Below, one piece after another: positions 42,889 to 52,935 of a DNA stretch of 64,000 bases. Under the pieces are notes generated by a model. The model had not been told where the DNA came from. It did not search any database and saw only the letters and a program-made list of their open reading frames with translations. Within the stretch, counting starts at the first letter, position 1, and each line of letters starts with the position of its first letter. This DNA is from Palaemon carinicauda (Eukaryota; Arthropoda; Malacostraca; Decapoda; Palaemonidae), in NCBI RefSeq assembly GCF_036898095.1, contig NC_090729.1:78571296-78635295 (forward strand), in the 5' to 3' direction. The translations under genes and the position numbers were made by a program.

Positions 42889-43035
42889 GAACATTCACCG
42901 GTGTGTGAGGGGGGGAGGGGTAGCTAGCTACCACTCCCCTACTCCCCCGCTAACTAGCGCGGGGGTAATACACCCTCGTTAAATTCTAATGGCTCGCCAT
43001 TTCAGCTACGCTAAAAGGTAAACCCAATGTAAATA
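42889..43035 (-). repeat. Left ITR of DIRS E, truncated by G
   Basis: It has the GTGTGTGAGGGGGGGAGGGG block, GCTAACTAGCGCGGGGGTAA, TCAGCTACGCTAAAAGGTAA and AACCCAATGTAAAT. The last 30 or so bases of the family terminus (from GCGTGGTTTG) are missing because DIRS G begins at about 43036. Confidence 0.85.
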
Positions 43036-43317
43036 TGGAGTTTTTATGATAAAACAAAGTTTTAAGAATACTTACCTGGCAGTTATATATACATAGCTAA
43101 TTATCTCTATTTCGGCAGAATTTTTCTAAAACTAGGCAACCGCCTTGTGGTGGTTGGGTGGTAACACCCGTTAAAGGGTGGTAGGAGGAATCATTCCCGT
43201 TTTCTGTTCTTCAGTTCATCTATGCCCGACCTGTCTCCTGAGGGGAGGTGGGTGGGCCTTCGAATGTATATATAACTGCCAGGTAAGTATTCATAAAACT
43301 TTGTTTTATCATAATAA
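43036..43317 (-). repeat. Right ITR and first part of the ICR of DIRS G
   Basis: It starts TGGAGTTTTTATGATAAAAC, continues ACTTACCTGGCAGTTATATA, and about 200 bases later returns the same motif inverted (TATATAACTGCCAGGTAAGT, then ACTTTGTTTTATCATAATAA). The inverted copy is the first half of the ICR. The second half is at 51365-51420 across the F insertion. Confidence 0.82.
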
Positions 43318-43672
43318 TGACAAATTCGAAGATAATTTGTAATTTTCCTAACCATACAAACCTTAGCTATTTACAAAGGGTTATTACTTTTAGCGTAGCT
43401 GAAATGGCGAGCCATTAGAATTTAACGAGGGTGTATTACCCCCGCGCTAGTTAGCGGGGGGGTAGGGGAGTGGTAGCTAGCTACCCCTCCTACCCCTCAC
43501 ACACACGTGAATACTCACTTTCACTTAGAGGTAGGACTTGTCTTGGGGGACAGGGCTGGCGGGCAAATATGTGTAAATAGCTAAGGTTTGTATGGTTAGG
43601 AAAAATACAAATTATCTTCGAATTTGTCATTTGTTCCGTAACCGAAATACAAACCACGCTATTTACAAAGGG
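43318..43672 (-). repeat. Right ITR and ICR of DIRS F
   Basis: The right ITR starts at 43318. The ICR is at about 43572-43672, the complement of the right terminus to ATTTGTCA fused to TTTGTTCCGTAACCGAAATA. The TTACAAAGGG variant (instead of TTACATTGGG) is found both here and in the left ITR at 51320, as expected for paired ends of one copy. Confidence 0.87.
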
Positions 43673-44130
43673 TGACTTATCCCTTAGGAAGGGTGGAAAG
43701 TCCCCAGCCATACTGGCTTTGGCTTTACCCGGGGACTCAGAATCCGAGTGAGTCGCACTCGAGAAAAGGAGTCCCTGCACCTCACAAGTTCCTTGTTCCG
43801 CAAGGAACCATGTGGCCTACGTAAGCTTGTGTGTGAAGGAAGAAGTGTGACCCGTCTTAGGCAGTTGACCTGGAGTTCCAGAAGGAACTCTGGGTTAGGA
43901 CGTTCCCAATACCACCTCGTCAGGGTATGGGGGACGCGACAGTATTGACTCAATACTCGGAACACAAGGAAGCATGGTTTACCTGCAGAGGTTCGAGGTC
44001 AGCTATGCAGAGACCAGGATGCTGCTTCCCCGTAGAGGGGATGATGAAGAAAGAAGTAAGGGCCAGATATACTTCTTTCGTTCATGCAGACTAAAACCTG
44101 ATAACAATGCCCTCAACCTTCTGCTACCTG
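43673..44130. other. Subterminal untranslated stretch of DIRS F
   Basis: No gene is seen. It is nearly identical to 36226-36690 of E. Confidence 0.6.
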
Positions 44131-44139
44131 TCCAAAAAG

Positions 44140-46176
44140 GAGCCTGAGGTTAGACCAGCTGTTGTGTAGCCACCACAGAGCGATAGAAAACGTATCGAGA
44201 CTCCTGTGGGTCACGCCCTGCAGGAAGCGGGCTGCGAAGGTCATCAGACGCTTCCAGACTCCAGCTTGTAGCACCTGCGTCACAGAGTAGTATTACTCGA
44301 AGGCGAGGACGTTGCGATGTATCCAACATCGTGCTGTAGGGCGACGTGACGGGGGAGGGTCTGAAGACAGGTCGAGATGAATGTACTCGAGTCCGGGCTG
44401 AAGAGGTATACTGGTGACTCTCCCCCCCTGTCCTCCTTGTGTTCCCAAATCGGCTGTTCCCAGCGCTAACCTCTCGATTCCTTACTGGCAAGAAAGAGAA
44501 GGTCTTGGGACATCACACACAGAATGGAGACTCGAAATCTTGAATGAATCGGACCGAAGGGTCGGGACCCTCAGATTCTGAGTCTAGCCAACAACTCAGG
44601 AGCGAGCCTGAATGTTGCCTTCCCCTCTTCCTTAGAAAGGGGGGAGTAGTAAGAGACCAAGAAGATTGTTTACACACTGGCCGTGGCCAGAGTGAGCAGA
44701 AGACCCAAGGCGGAATACAATCCGAGGCCTGTCGTAAAAGGGTCTTGAGAAGATCTCTTAAAGGACTAAAAGTCCGAGCCATGCTCCAAGTTGGAGGTCT
44801 TCCTCTGACTAAGGCAGGGACGATCGTAGCTTCGTATGAGCGAGGATAGATCCACCGGGCAGGAAAAAGTTATTCCTTTAAGCCTGAAGGTCAGGGAAAG
44901 GCTGAGCGACAAGCTTCATTGCCGAGAGCGGAAAGGAGTTTCCTCCCGCCGAAAGGCAGTAAGACCGTTATTGCTGGAGAAGAGGCCTCACGGGAAGAGG
45001 TATATCTCCCACGGCACCCACCACCTTAGACTCTTCACTTTGCCTGGGAGACCCCTGTGGATGACTATCGCAGATGACGGGACCTCCGTACCGCGACTGT
45101 AGCGGGTTGTCTCTTCTAGAGGAGGAAGCGTAGTGTCTCCAGGCATGAAGCCGAAGCGACGCCCCGGTTCGGGAGAGATGTCGCAGTGTCGTTGCTTGAG
45201 TAGTCTGCGCCGTGGGAGAAGCTCTCCCGGGAGTTCCGTCAGGGGAAGCAGAGGGTCCAGAAACCGTTCTGCGCATAGTCCCAGTGGAGCTCTCCCATTG
45301 AAAGGTTGACAGACAACCTGGTTTTGTTGAGACCCATTGTCCGCAGAGAAAAAGGAGGGAAGACGCAGGCGTCGAATTTGTCCCACCATCACCGGAATGC
45401 ATCTTGCCAGAGTCTCGGGGTCTGAGACTGGGGGGAAGACTAGTGGAAGCTTGAGGTTCCAAGGTGTCGCGATCAGGTCCCCCAGACCAGCACTTGCTGG
45501 TTACCCAAGGTCAAAGACCCCTAGGTACACTCTCTCTATGAGGCTCTGCTCGGATAGTCTGAGAGAAACATTCCCCTGCCTGGAATGAGAGAGCCGATGG
45601 TGGAATTGAGAGAATCTCAATCATCCCGGTATCTCTACTGCAAGATGTGAAGGTGTGAAAATGCGTCCCCTGCTGGTTAGAATGAAGTCGACGCGCAACG
45701 GGGCGACTTGGCAGGAGCTGTAGGATCTGAAGAGGGGCCAGACTAAGGCCCTTAAGCCTGCCTGAATGATGGAGAGGTATCCTTCAGGTCTTGACCATAG
45801 GCCTGGACCGGAACATGCCCCCCCCCCCCTTTCCTTTGACGAGTCCGAGAACCGCATCAAGAATGTGGGGAAAGGACGAGAATATCCACTACCATCAAGA
45901 GGCTCCATAGGTCAACACCCATTGCAGGTTTAATAGTTCCGCTGGTCCCATAGGGCCAGGGAGTCCGGTTAAACATTGCCTGAAGCCACCGGAACTTGGA
46001 TCGCCCCACATGGAACTTATCCTGAGGCGACCGTTCGGACTATAGACGGGTCAATGAGGAAAGGAGAACTAGGAAACGTTCCAAGGTAGGGCTGAAAGCT
46101 CTGCTTAACTGAGAACAGGTACTGCGACTCTCCTCAGTCTTGCCACAGTCAACCGAAAGGAAGGCTCGGAGGATGC
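44140..46176 (-). pseudogene. YR, methyltransferase-like and RNase H remnants of DIRS F
   Basis: Blocks align with E and with B (ELPGELLPRRRLLKQRHCDI against ELPRELPPRHELLKQPHANI). An RNase H start remnant, MRFSDSSKERGGGACSGPGL, lies next to a G-run at about 45818-45830. There is no continuous catalytic frame, and many single-base indels separate the blocks. E and F nevertheless align along this whole region. Confidence 0.7.
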
Positions 46177-46284
46177 GGTAACAGAATCTGGCGTCCCCAG
46201 GTGGTCACCCATCCAAGTACCGACGTTGCTTAACCTCGCTGGACGGACGAGAAGCGGGGTTTCCAATGTGGTAAGGCGGTTGAC
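46177..46284 (-). pseudogene. 5S rRNA-like segment inside DIRS F
   Basis: The minus strand reads GTCAACCGCCTTACCACATT, CTTCTCGTCC, GGTTAAGCAACGTCGG, TACTTGGATGGGTGACC, ACCTGGGGACGCC and TTCTGTTACC. It is the same 5S-like segment at the same internal position as in E. It is 10 bases shorter: GTCTGGTTGG after CGTCGG is absent. Flanks match E (GAAGGCTCGGAGGATG, CAATATCATGGCCAGATA). Confidence 0.85.
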
Positions 46285-47823
46285 TCAATATCATGGCCAG
46301 ATACTCCAGATGTTGAGGCAGAGGAAGAGAAGGCTCCAAGCAAAATACCATGAGCCCACACTCATGGTCAGCATCCGGAAGCTTGTCCCGGCGCTGAAGA
46401 AGGTCGAAACCCGAGCCTACCGGAGTTGACCAGCCCTCCAAACAGCAGAGGAGGCGGAAGCCTGCACCTGAGCGGCCAAGAGGAAGGCAGGGAGAGTTCT
46501 CTGGGGAAACAAACCTGCTATGCCACAGCGGGATAGCCACACTGCATCATAAGCAGGAATACTTGCAGTCTAGGCTGAATTCGACGAGCACCCTGGAAGA
46601 TGGATGGAATGGAAACTGAAAGTACCCGTCCTTCCGATCCAGGGTTAAAGGAGTCCTGTCGCCTCGTTACCAGTCTGATCGATTCTGCTGGTCTACGCTG
46701 GCCGAAGTTTGTTCGACAAACTTGATCAGGGCTGAGAGGTCGACTATGGACATCCCCTCTCAGATCCTTCCTTACAAGAAAGGATCGACTGAGGGGGCCG
46801 GGGGTGAAGCCGTCGATGATCCTAAGGAAGACCTTCGCCTAAGGTATGGATCATTCTGCCCAACCGGGCAACTCTGCTGACGCTATGGCATAGAGGTTCA
46901 GAGACACTGAATTCGCTGACAGAGACGGCAGGCGCGATATCCTTGGCTACTCACAGAGATTGTGCGGGAATGGGCATCGGGAAGCTGTCATTCGGATGAG
47001 TAACCTTAAGCATCCTCCCAGCGAAAAAACCTGCAATCCTAGAGTTCGTGAACTCCTTTTAGGACTATGCCCCCCCGGGGGAGTCTCCCGTGCCATCTGT
47101 TCCTGACAGGAGGAAGCTGCAATTGGACACCTTGTCCCAGTTGTCGTAGCCGATAACTTAGGCCGACGTGGTTGAAAGAAAAGGGCGCTGGAGCCCTGCA
47201 GAGTCTGGAAGAAAGCGCCTTGGAGGAGTGAAACCGGAAGTCGATTTACTCCGCACAGCAGCTGTCTAAGTCTCTGTCCTTGGGCACAGACAAAACTCTT
47301 CTCAAGGATGGAAGGGTGTATGAGGTCGTCGACCTCCACAGATGAGACACCCGAAGGAAGCCTTCAGTCAGCGCGTCCAGATGGTACAACATCGAGCTTG
47401 TCCACAAGTAGATACTTAACGACGAAAGGCCAAGGTGTCTGAGCTCGAGAGGAGGAAAGTACCCTTGATCTTCCTGTAGCTTCCTTGAACCAAACCTCGG
47501 TAAGCTCCCAGAGGAAGAGGTAAGCAGTCACCCCTTGTCTGATGGAGAAATCTTGAACGGAAAGCCCCCCCCGCCAAAAATCCTTCCAGGGCGGGAGAAG
47601 GAGGGAGTACTCGTGCAGGAGAGGGGACCCTCGAGACCGACCTCTTGGGAACCAACTTCGCCCTGGGGGAAGTCACCACGAAGTCCACTCCTCTCTTTCT
47701 CTTCAGCGTAGGAGAGACAGCCGCTGGTTTGTTACCCTGGCCGGCGAGTGCTGGTTTCATAACCCTCATTAATGCCCGTGCCGCATAACCCTCATTAACG
47801 CCCGTGCCAGCGGACCAAACCAT
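46285..47823 (-). pseudogene. RT and gag remnants of DIRS F
   Basis: The RT is recognisable at DNA level (46560-46830 aligns with 2010-2280 of A, including the CTTACAAGAAAGG block and GGTCGACTATGGACATCCCC, but no intact YLDD frame). A stretch matching the PPVGGCLQS gag/RT border follows (46950-47060). Then comes part of the gag C-terminus (47200-47330) and a 47416-47823 piece with LKRKRGVDFVVTSPRAKLVP, matching the gag region before the repeats in D. The central gag domain is deleted. Confidence 0.7.
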
Positions 47824-48059
47824 GTCTGCTGCTCCAAGGACACAGAGTCCGAAATCCTCGCTAAGGTGAAAGGGATCGGGCGATCCTTTGGAGTGGACCC
47901 GACGGTACCTGCCTGAAAAGAAGGTGGGGAGGAATGCTGTACTGACCTGTCTTCGTCCTGCACTACCAACCTGTGCTTGGATGGAGGTGATCCCGAGTGC
48001 CGTCTAGGAGCACGCGTCCCTGCTGCTACCACCGGCTGTGGAATTCGCCGCGAACTACG

Positions 48060-48515
48060 GTCGCGCAAAGGCGAACGGTCGCGCGGGCGCGCAGGCGAGC
48101 GGTCGCGCAGGCGCGCAGGCGAGCGATCGCGCGGGCTCGCGGGCGAGCGATCGCGCGGGCGCGCGGGCGAGCGATCGCGCGGGCGCGCGGGCGAGCGATC
48201 GCGCGGGCGCGCGGGCGAGCGATCGCGCGGGCGCGCGGGCGAGCGATCGCGCGGGCGCGCGGGCGAGCGATCGCGCGGGCGCGCGGGCGAGCGATCGCGC
48301 GGGCGCGCGGGCGCGCGGGCGAGCGATCGCGCGGGCGCGCGGGCGCGCGGGCGAGCGATCGCGCGGGCGCGCGGGCGCGCAGGCGAGCGATCGCGCGGGC
48401 GCGCAGGCGAGCGATCGCGCGGGGCGCGCAGGCGAGCGATCGCGCGGGCGCGCAGGCGAGCGATCGCGCGGGCGCGCAGGCGAGCGATCGCGCGGGCGCG
48501 CAGGCGAGTGGGCGT
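48060..48515. repeat. 24-bp GC-only tandem array in gag F, about 18 copies
   Basis: The unit is close to GCGAGCGATCGCGCGGGCGC plus GCGG, 24 bases. It reads RDRSPARP on the minus strand, an 8-residue unit in frame. Almost pure G/C with one GCGATCGC palindrome per unit. Some units are extended by an extra GGGCGCGC. All frames are open, so the plus-strand frames here are not genes. Confidence 0.92.
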
Positions 48516-48599
48516 GAGGGTGGGCAGGTAAATGAACACATGTCCGAGGCGACGAACGCAAGCGATGGCGTGACGGCGAGGGATCGTGCTGCCGCGTAG

Positions 48600-49275
48600 G
48601 TGAAGAAGATCGCTGGCGATAATGACCCCGTGATGGTAAGCGATGGCGAGCAGCATGTGTAGGTGAATGATCGCGTGATAGGGTGCGATGATGATCAGCA
48701 TCCGCAAGAGGGCGAGCGTTCAGGGTTGTGCGATGAGGAGCAGCATGCGTAAGCGGGCAATCGTGCAGGGTTGTGCGATGGCGAGCAGCATGCGCAGGTG
48801 AATGATCGTGTGAAAGGGTGCGATGGTGATCAGCATCCGCAGGAGGGCGATCGTTCAGGGTTGTGCGATGAGGAGCAGCATGCGTAAGCGGGCGATCGTG
48901 CATGGTTGTGCGATGGCGAGCAGCATGCGCAGGTGAAAGATCGCGTGAAAGGGTGCGATGGTGATCAGCATCCGCAGGAGGGCGATCGTTCAGGGTTGTG
49001 CGATGAGGAGCAGCATGCGTAAGCGGGCAATCGTGCAGGGTTGTGCGATGGCGAGCAGCATGCGCAGGTGAATGATCGCGTGAAAGGGTGCGATGGTGAT
49101 CAGCATCCGCAGGAGGGCGATCGTTCAGGGTTGTGCGATGAGGAGCAGCATGCGTAAGCGGGCGATCGTGCAGGGTTGTGCGATGGCGAGCAGCATGCGC
49201 TGTTGAGGGTCGCGCGATGGTGATCAGCATCCGCAGTTGAGGGTCGCGCGATGGCGATCAGCATGCGCAGGTGAG
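48600..49275. repeat. 135-bp tandem array, about 4-5 copies, in frame
   Basis: The period is exactly 135 (ATGAGGAGCAG at 48733, 48868, 49003 and 49138), equal to 45 codons. It reads on the minus strand as a His/Arg/Ala-rich unit beginning ADADHHRTLSRDHSPAHAAR. Copies differ by a few substitutions. Shorter 'GCGATGGTGATCAGCATCCG' half-units flank the array near 49220. Confidence 0.92.
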
Positions 49276-49354
49276 CTAGTAGCTGGCGAACCATGTTCCT
49301 TCAGAAGTGTTGGAGAACGTTGGCGTGCCAGCTGTAACACACGTGGGCGATCCG

Positions 49355-49490
49355 GAGATCGCTGGCGAGCTGATGATCGCTGACGAGCTGATGATCGCTG
49401 GCGAGCTGATGATCGCTGGCGAGCTGATGATCGCTGGCGAGCTGATGATCGCTGACGAGCTGATGATCGCTGACGAGCAGAAGGCTACGC
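49355..49490. repeat. 18-bp tandem array, about 7 copies
   Basis: The unit is GAGCTGATGATCGCTGGC with GCTGAC variants. It reads AIISSP on the minus strand. It directly follows the 135-bp array in the gag repeat region of F. Confidence 0.9.
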
Positions 49491-49714
49491 GTGGAAGCCT
49501 GCGCAAAGAAGAAGAGTCCTTGACCCCGACCTGAACCGAAGTTCTAGATCGCGAGGGCGAACGTGGGCGCACAGGGCACGTAACAGGAACCGCAGGGAAG
49601 ATCATCTTGAAAGCGCTGACGAACAGCAGGGCGCGCAGGAAAACCCTGACACGCAAGGGAAGAACCCCCGTGGAGGCAACCCTTTGCCCCGAAGGGATCG
49701 TCATCCGCCGGGAG

Positions 49715-49865
49715 ACTGATGTCCGTCGGAAGACCGCTGTCCGTCGGGCAGACCGTTGTCCGCCGGGAGACTGATGTCCGTCGGGCAGACCGTTGTCCGT
49801 CGGGCAGACCGTTGTCCGTCGGGCAGACCGTTGTCCGTCGGGAAGACCGTTGCCCGTCGGAAGAC
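49715..49865. repeat. 19-bp tandem array in DIRS F
   Basis: The unit CGGGCAGACCGTTGTCCGT is repeated about four times exactly, with diverged flanking units. The corresponding array in E (41300-41405) has an 18-bp unit CGGAAGACCGTTGTCCGT, so the unit length itself differs between the two relatives. Confidence 0.88.
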
Positions 49866-50479
49866 GAGATCAGACTGCTGTCCATCTGCACCAAGGCGGA
49901 AGATCGAGAAAAAAGGAGTTGTAGGCTGCAAACAGAGATCCAAAAGGGCGCCTCAAGCACCCTTATAGGGAGATGAGAGGCCCTTACGACGAGGCGGACG
50001 GAGGGCCTTACGGCGAGGGAGGCCAACAGCAACAGAAGAAACCTCCGAAGAGGAGTCTCTATGAGTGTACTCTCTCGCGAACGAAAGAGAAACTCTTCGT
50101 GGAAGAGACTGGTCAGCCAGTGACCTAAAAGGAGCAATCCTCCGAAGAGGAGCTCCTGCAGTTGCCCAGCCCCTTGAGCGAAACTGCAGGTGCGACCGCT
50201 CAGCACCAAGAGCATAGTCGCACGAAAAAAAGGCAAGAGAAGAACCCCCCAAAAGGGGAAAAACTCAAGCCTGGACAGGAAAAACTTCCCTCGGAAGGAA
50301 AGTTATCCGCCCAAGGAGGCAAGCCTCCTGACTGTTCTAAAATGAACTGGAGAGCTGTCCGTCGACACGGGAGTACTACCAGTAGAAGGAGACACGCCCC
50401 TGACGAAAATACAAGGGGGGAGGCAGCAACAGCCGAATGCCCAGGACTCAACCAGACAGCTCACACCGTTGCTATATTA

Positions 50480-51195
50480 CAGAAACGAACTAGATCGGTA
50501 ACTGTAAAAAAATAAAACAAATAATATTAGTACACATTCATTCCCCCGGGAAGGCTCCGAAGAGGAATCCCGAGGGAAAGGAACAAGAATTACACAACAG
50601 GCACGTGCCCTCACAACCACTTACACTCGCGGAAGGAGAGCTGTAACCAAAACAGAATTATAACAATTATAATTATGTAACTATGTAATTATGTAATTTA
50701 AAAATGAATGAACACTAAAGAACGAAAACCCCGAAAGGAATCGTTCTACAAGCTGAAAAAAACAAAAAAACAACTACAATTAGATTCATAACTAATTGAT
50801 ACAAACGTACGACGTAGCAACCCCCCACACGGAAAGGAAGCTAGGCTACAAGGGCGTAGTAACACGTAGTAAAAGGGTGAACGACCTCAAGAGAGAGAGA
50901 GAGAGAAAGACATAAGTCAAACTCGATCGCCACCCATAAAATACGCCGTGGTGGCCTAACTGCCGAGGCCTCCACGTAGATATCGTACACTACACACACA
51001 CATCTGAAAAGGAAACTTACTTATTTCTATACTCAAATATATATACAAACATGAAAACATGTCTACATATATATTGAGTAAAAGAAAAGTAAGCGATTAA
51101 GTAAAGACAAAACAGACAATGGCTGCCAAGCGAGGACCAAAACAGAGACGTCTGTCACAGTCCGAGCCAAAAGTTAAAGTGAGTATTCACGTGTG
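50480..51195. other. 5' untranslated region of DIRS F
   Basis: No gene is seen. It is homologous to 42190-42888 of E, A+T-rich, with a short GA run near 50892. Confidence 0.55.
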
Positions 51196-51364
51196 TGTGA
51201 GGGGGAGGAGGGGTAGCTAGCTACCACTCCCCTACCCCCCCCCCCCCGCTAACTAGCGCGGGGGTAATACACCCTCGTTAAATTCTAATGGCTCGCCATT
51301 TCAGCTACGCTAAAAGTAATAACCCTTTGTAAATAGCGTGGTTTGTATTTCGGTTACGGAACAA
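51196..51364 (-). repeat. Left ITR of DIRS F
   Basis: It contains GTGTGTGAGGGGGAGGAGGG, a C-run of 13, GCTAACTAGCGCGGGGGTAA, TCAGCTACGCTAAAAGTAAT, AACCCTTTGTAAATAGCGTG and GGTTACGGAACAA. Confidence 0.88.
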
Positions 51365-51814
51365 ACTCCATTTTTATGAATAGAACTTACCTGGCAGTTA
51401 TATATACATAGCTGATTAACACACTTGGAGGAGGGTGATAGACAGTAACATCGTTGGGGAAACAACCAAAAAAGTTGTAGGATAAATAAACACCTTGATT
51501 CCTTACCTGCTAAGGTAGCTGACTTCAAAGGTTCCTGCCTCTTGAGTCGCTTTCCCTTAGGAGTGTCAGCCAGGATGTGACCTGCAGTGCTGAAAACACT
51601 CAATCGAGTCTGTCAACGGGGTGAGACCAACAATCTGACTAGACTTCAGGACTACCTATTGCCCAAAATAAAAAACCGCAACTTTACCAAACCAACCACC
51701 TAACATTTGCAAAGTAGATAAAAATTATCTAACTAGACTGAGGTGACTGTACACAAGTCGAAGTCCTCAGACAACCAATAAAAAATACACCAACCTATGT
51801 ACAAGTAAACAAAA
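51365..51814 (-). repeat. Second half of the ICR of DIRS G and untranslated stretch
   Basis: 51366-51415 reads CTCCATTTTTATGAATAGAA then ACTTACCTGGCAGTTATATA, the complement of the unseen left terminus of G. The remainder to 51814 has no gene. It matches the layout of H at 61510-61940. Confidence 0.7.
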
Positions 51815-52935
51815 CTAAGGTTGAGAGGAGGTAGTAACTCCTTTGCCTAATACAGAAGCCGTAGCTACATATGGTCCCAAGGTATAACATTTCTCATAAT
51901 CCACCCTCACCTCTCTGAGGTAATGAGAGGCGAACACAGAGTTGCTCCTCCAGAATGTCACATCCATAATTTGACGGAGCGACATGTTCTTGCGGTAAGC
52001 AAGCGAGGTCGCAATGGCCCTCACTTCGTGAGCTTGCACTTTTAAACGTCCGAAGTGTTCCTCCTCACACAAGAGATGCGCTTCTCTTATCACTTCCCTC
52101 AGGAAAAAGGACAAAGCGTTCTTGGAAAGGGGCTTTTGAGGATCTTTCACAGAACACCACAGGGAGCTAGAAGAGCCTCTCACACTTTTCGTGCGAGACA
52201 AGTAGGTCTTGAGGGCTCGTACTGGACAGAGCAGCCTCTCTTGCTCTTGACCCACTAGGTTGGTCAAGTTAGAAACCTCAAAGGTCCTCGGCCAGGGCTT
52301 AGAAGGGTTCTCGTTCTTAGCGAGAAAGTCTAATCTCAAGGCACAAACTGCCCCATTCAGATTGAAGCCTACCTGTTTTTCAATTGCATGGACTTCACTA
52401 ACCCTTTTAGCTGTTGCTAAGGCCAAAAGAAAGAGGGTCTTCTTGGTAACCTCCCTAAGGGGAGCCTGTGAGATGGGCTCAAATCTCTTGGTGCACAGAA
52501 ATTTAAGAACCACATCAAGGTTCCAAGAAGGGGGCTTTAACTGGGTCTGCTTGGTCGTCTCAAAAGACTTCAAGAGGTCATGTAAGTCCTTATCGCGAGA
52601 CAAGTCCAAGCCTCTATGCCGACAGACGGAAGAGAGCATACTTTTGTACCCTTTGATAGTGGACACAGCTAGCTTAGCGTCCTGTCTGAGGTACAACAAG
52701 AAATCCGCAATCTGGCTCACAGAGGTAGTGGATGAGGAAATCTTGTGCTTCCTACACCAAGCCCTAAAAGTCTCCCACTTGGACTGGTAGACCCTCTGCG
52801 AAGAGACCCTCCTCGCTCTGGCGATAGCTTTCGCAGCTTGCGCTGAAAAGCCTCTCGATCTGACGAGCTTCTCGATAGTCTGAAGGCAGTCAGATTGAGA
52901 GCGAGGGGGTTTTGATGATATCTCTCGAAGTGGGG
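51815..52935 (-). CDS. Tyrosine recombinase of DIRS G (intact catalytic frame)
   Basis: One uninterrupted frame gives a complete recombinase: core-binding region VYQSKWETFRAWCRKHKI and ADFLLYLRQDAKLAVSTIKG, then the catalytic domain. The first Arg is in LATAKRVSEVHAI (about 52400), the HxxR box in KVQAHEVRAIATSLAY (about 52015-52040), and the Tyr in FASHYLREV (about 51920). All four catalytic residues are present. The stop at 51815 follows GKGVTTSSQP. The frame stays open upstream to 54016 across the RNase H gene in another phase. The true start is unclear, so the conserved domain limits are given. It would integrate circular cDNA if expressed. Confidence 0.88.

Larger units (their letters stand above)
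35866..43035 (-). mobile_element. DIRS1-type retrotransposon E, decayed, carries 5S-like segment
   Basis: It starts with TGACAAATTCGAAGATAATT at 35866 inside the LINE. Its left ITR is cut at about 43035 (AACCCAATGTAAAT) by the start of G. YR, methyltransferase-like and RNase H remnants are heavily broken. The RT is largely deleted. The gag region is dominated by repeat arrays, and the 5' part differs from A, B and D. E and F share all these traits, so they form a subfamily probably mobilised in trans. Confidence 0.85.
43318..51364 (-). mobile_element. DIRS1-type retrotransposon F, decayed, inserted in the ICR of G
   Basis: About 8.05 kb from TGACAAATTCGAAGATAATT at 43318 to TTCGGTTACGGAACAA near 51364. 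The flanks (…TTTTATCATAATAA and CTCCATTTTTATGAATAG) join into the ICR of G. F is close to E along its length, including the 5S-like segment, but retains more of RT and gag. Frames are badly broken throughout. Confidence 0.88.

Noticed and set aside
47977..48599. Arg/Ala/Gly-rich plus-strand frames
   Set aside because: Direct by-product of the 24-bp G/C array in the gag of F; the element is coded on the minus strand.
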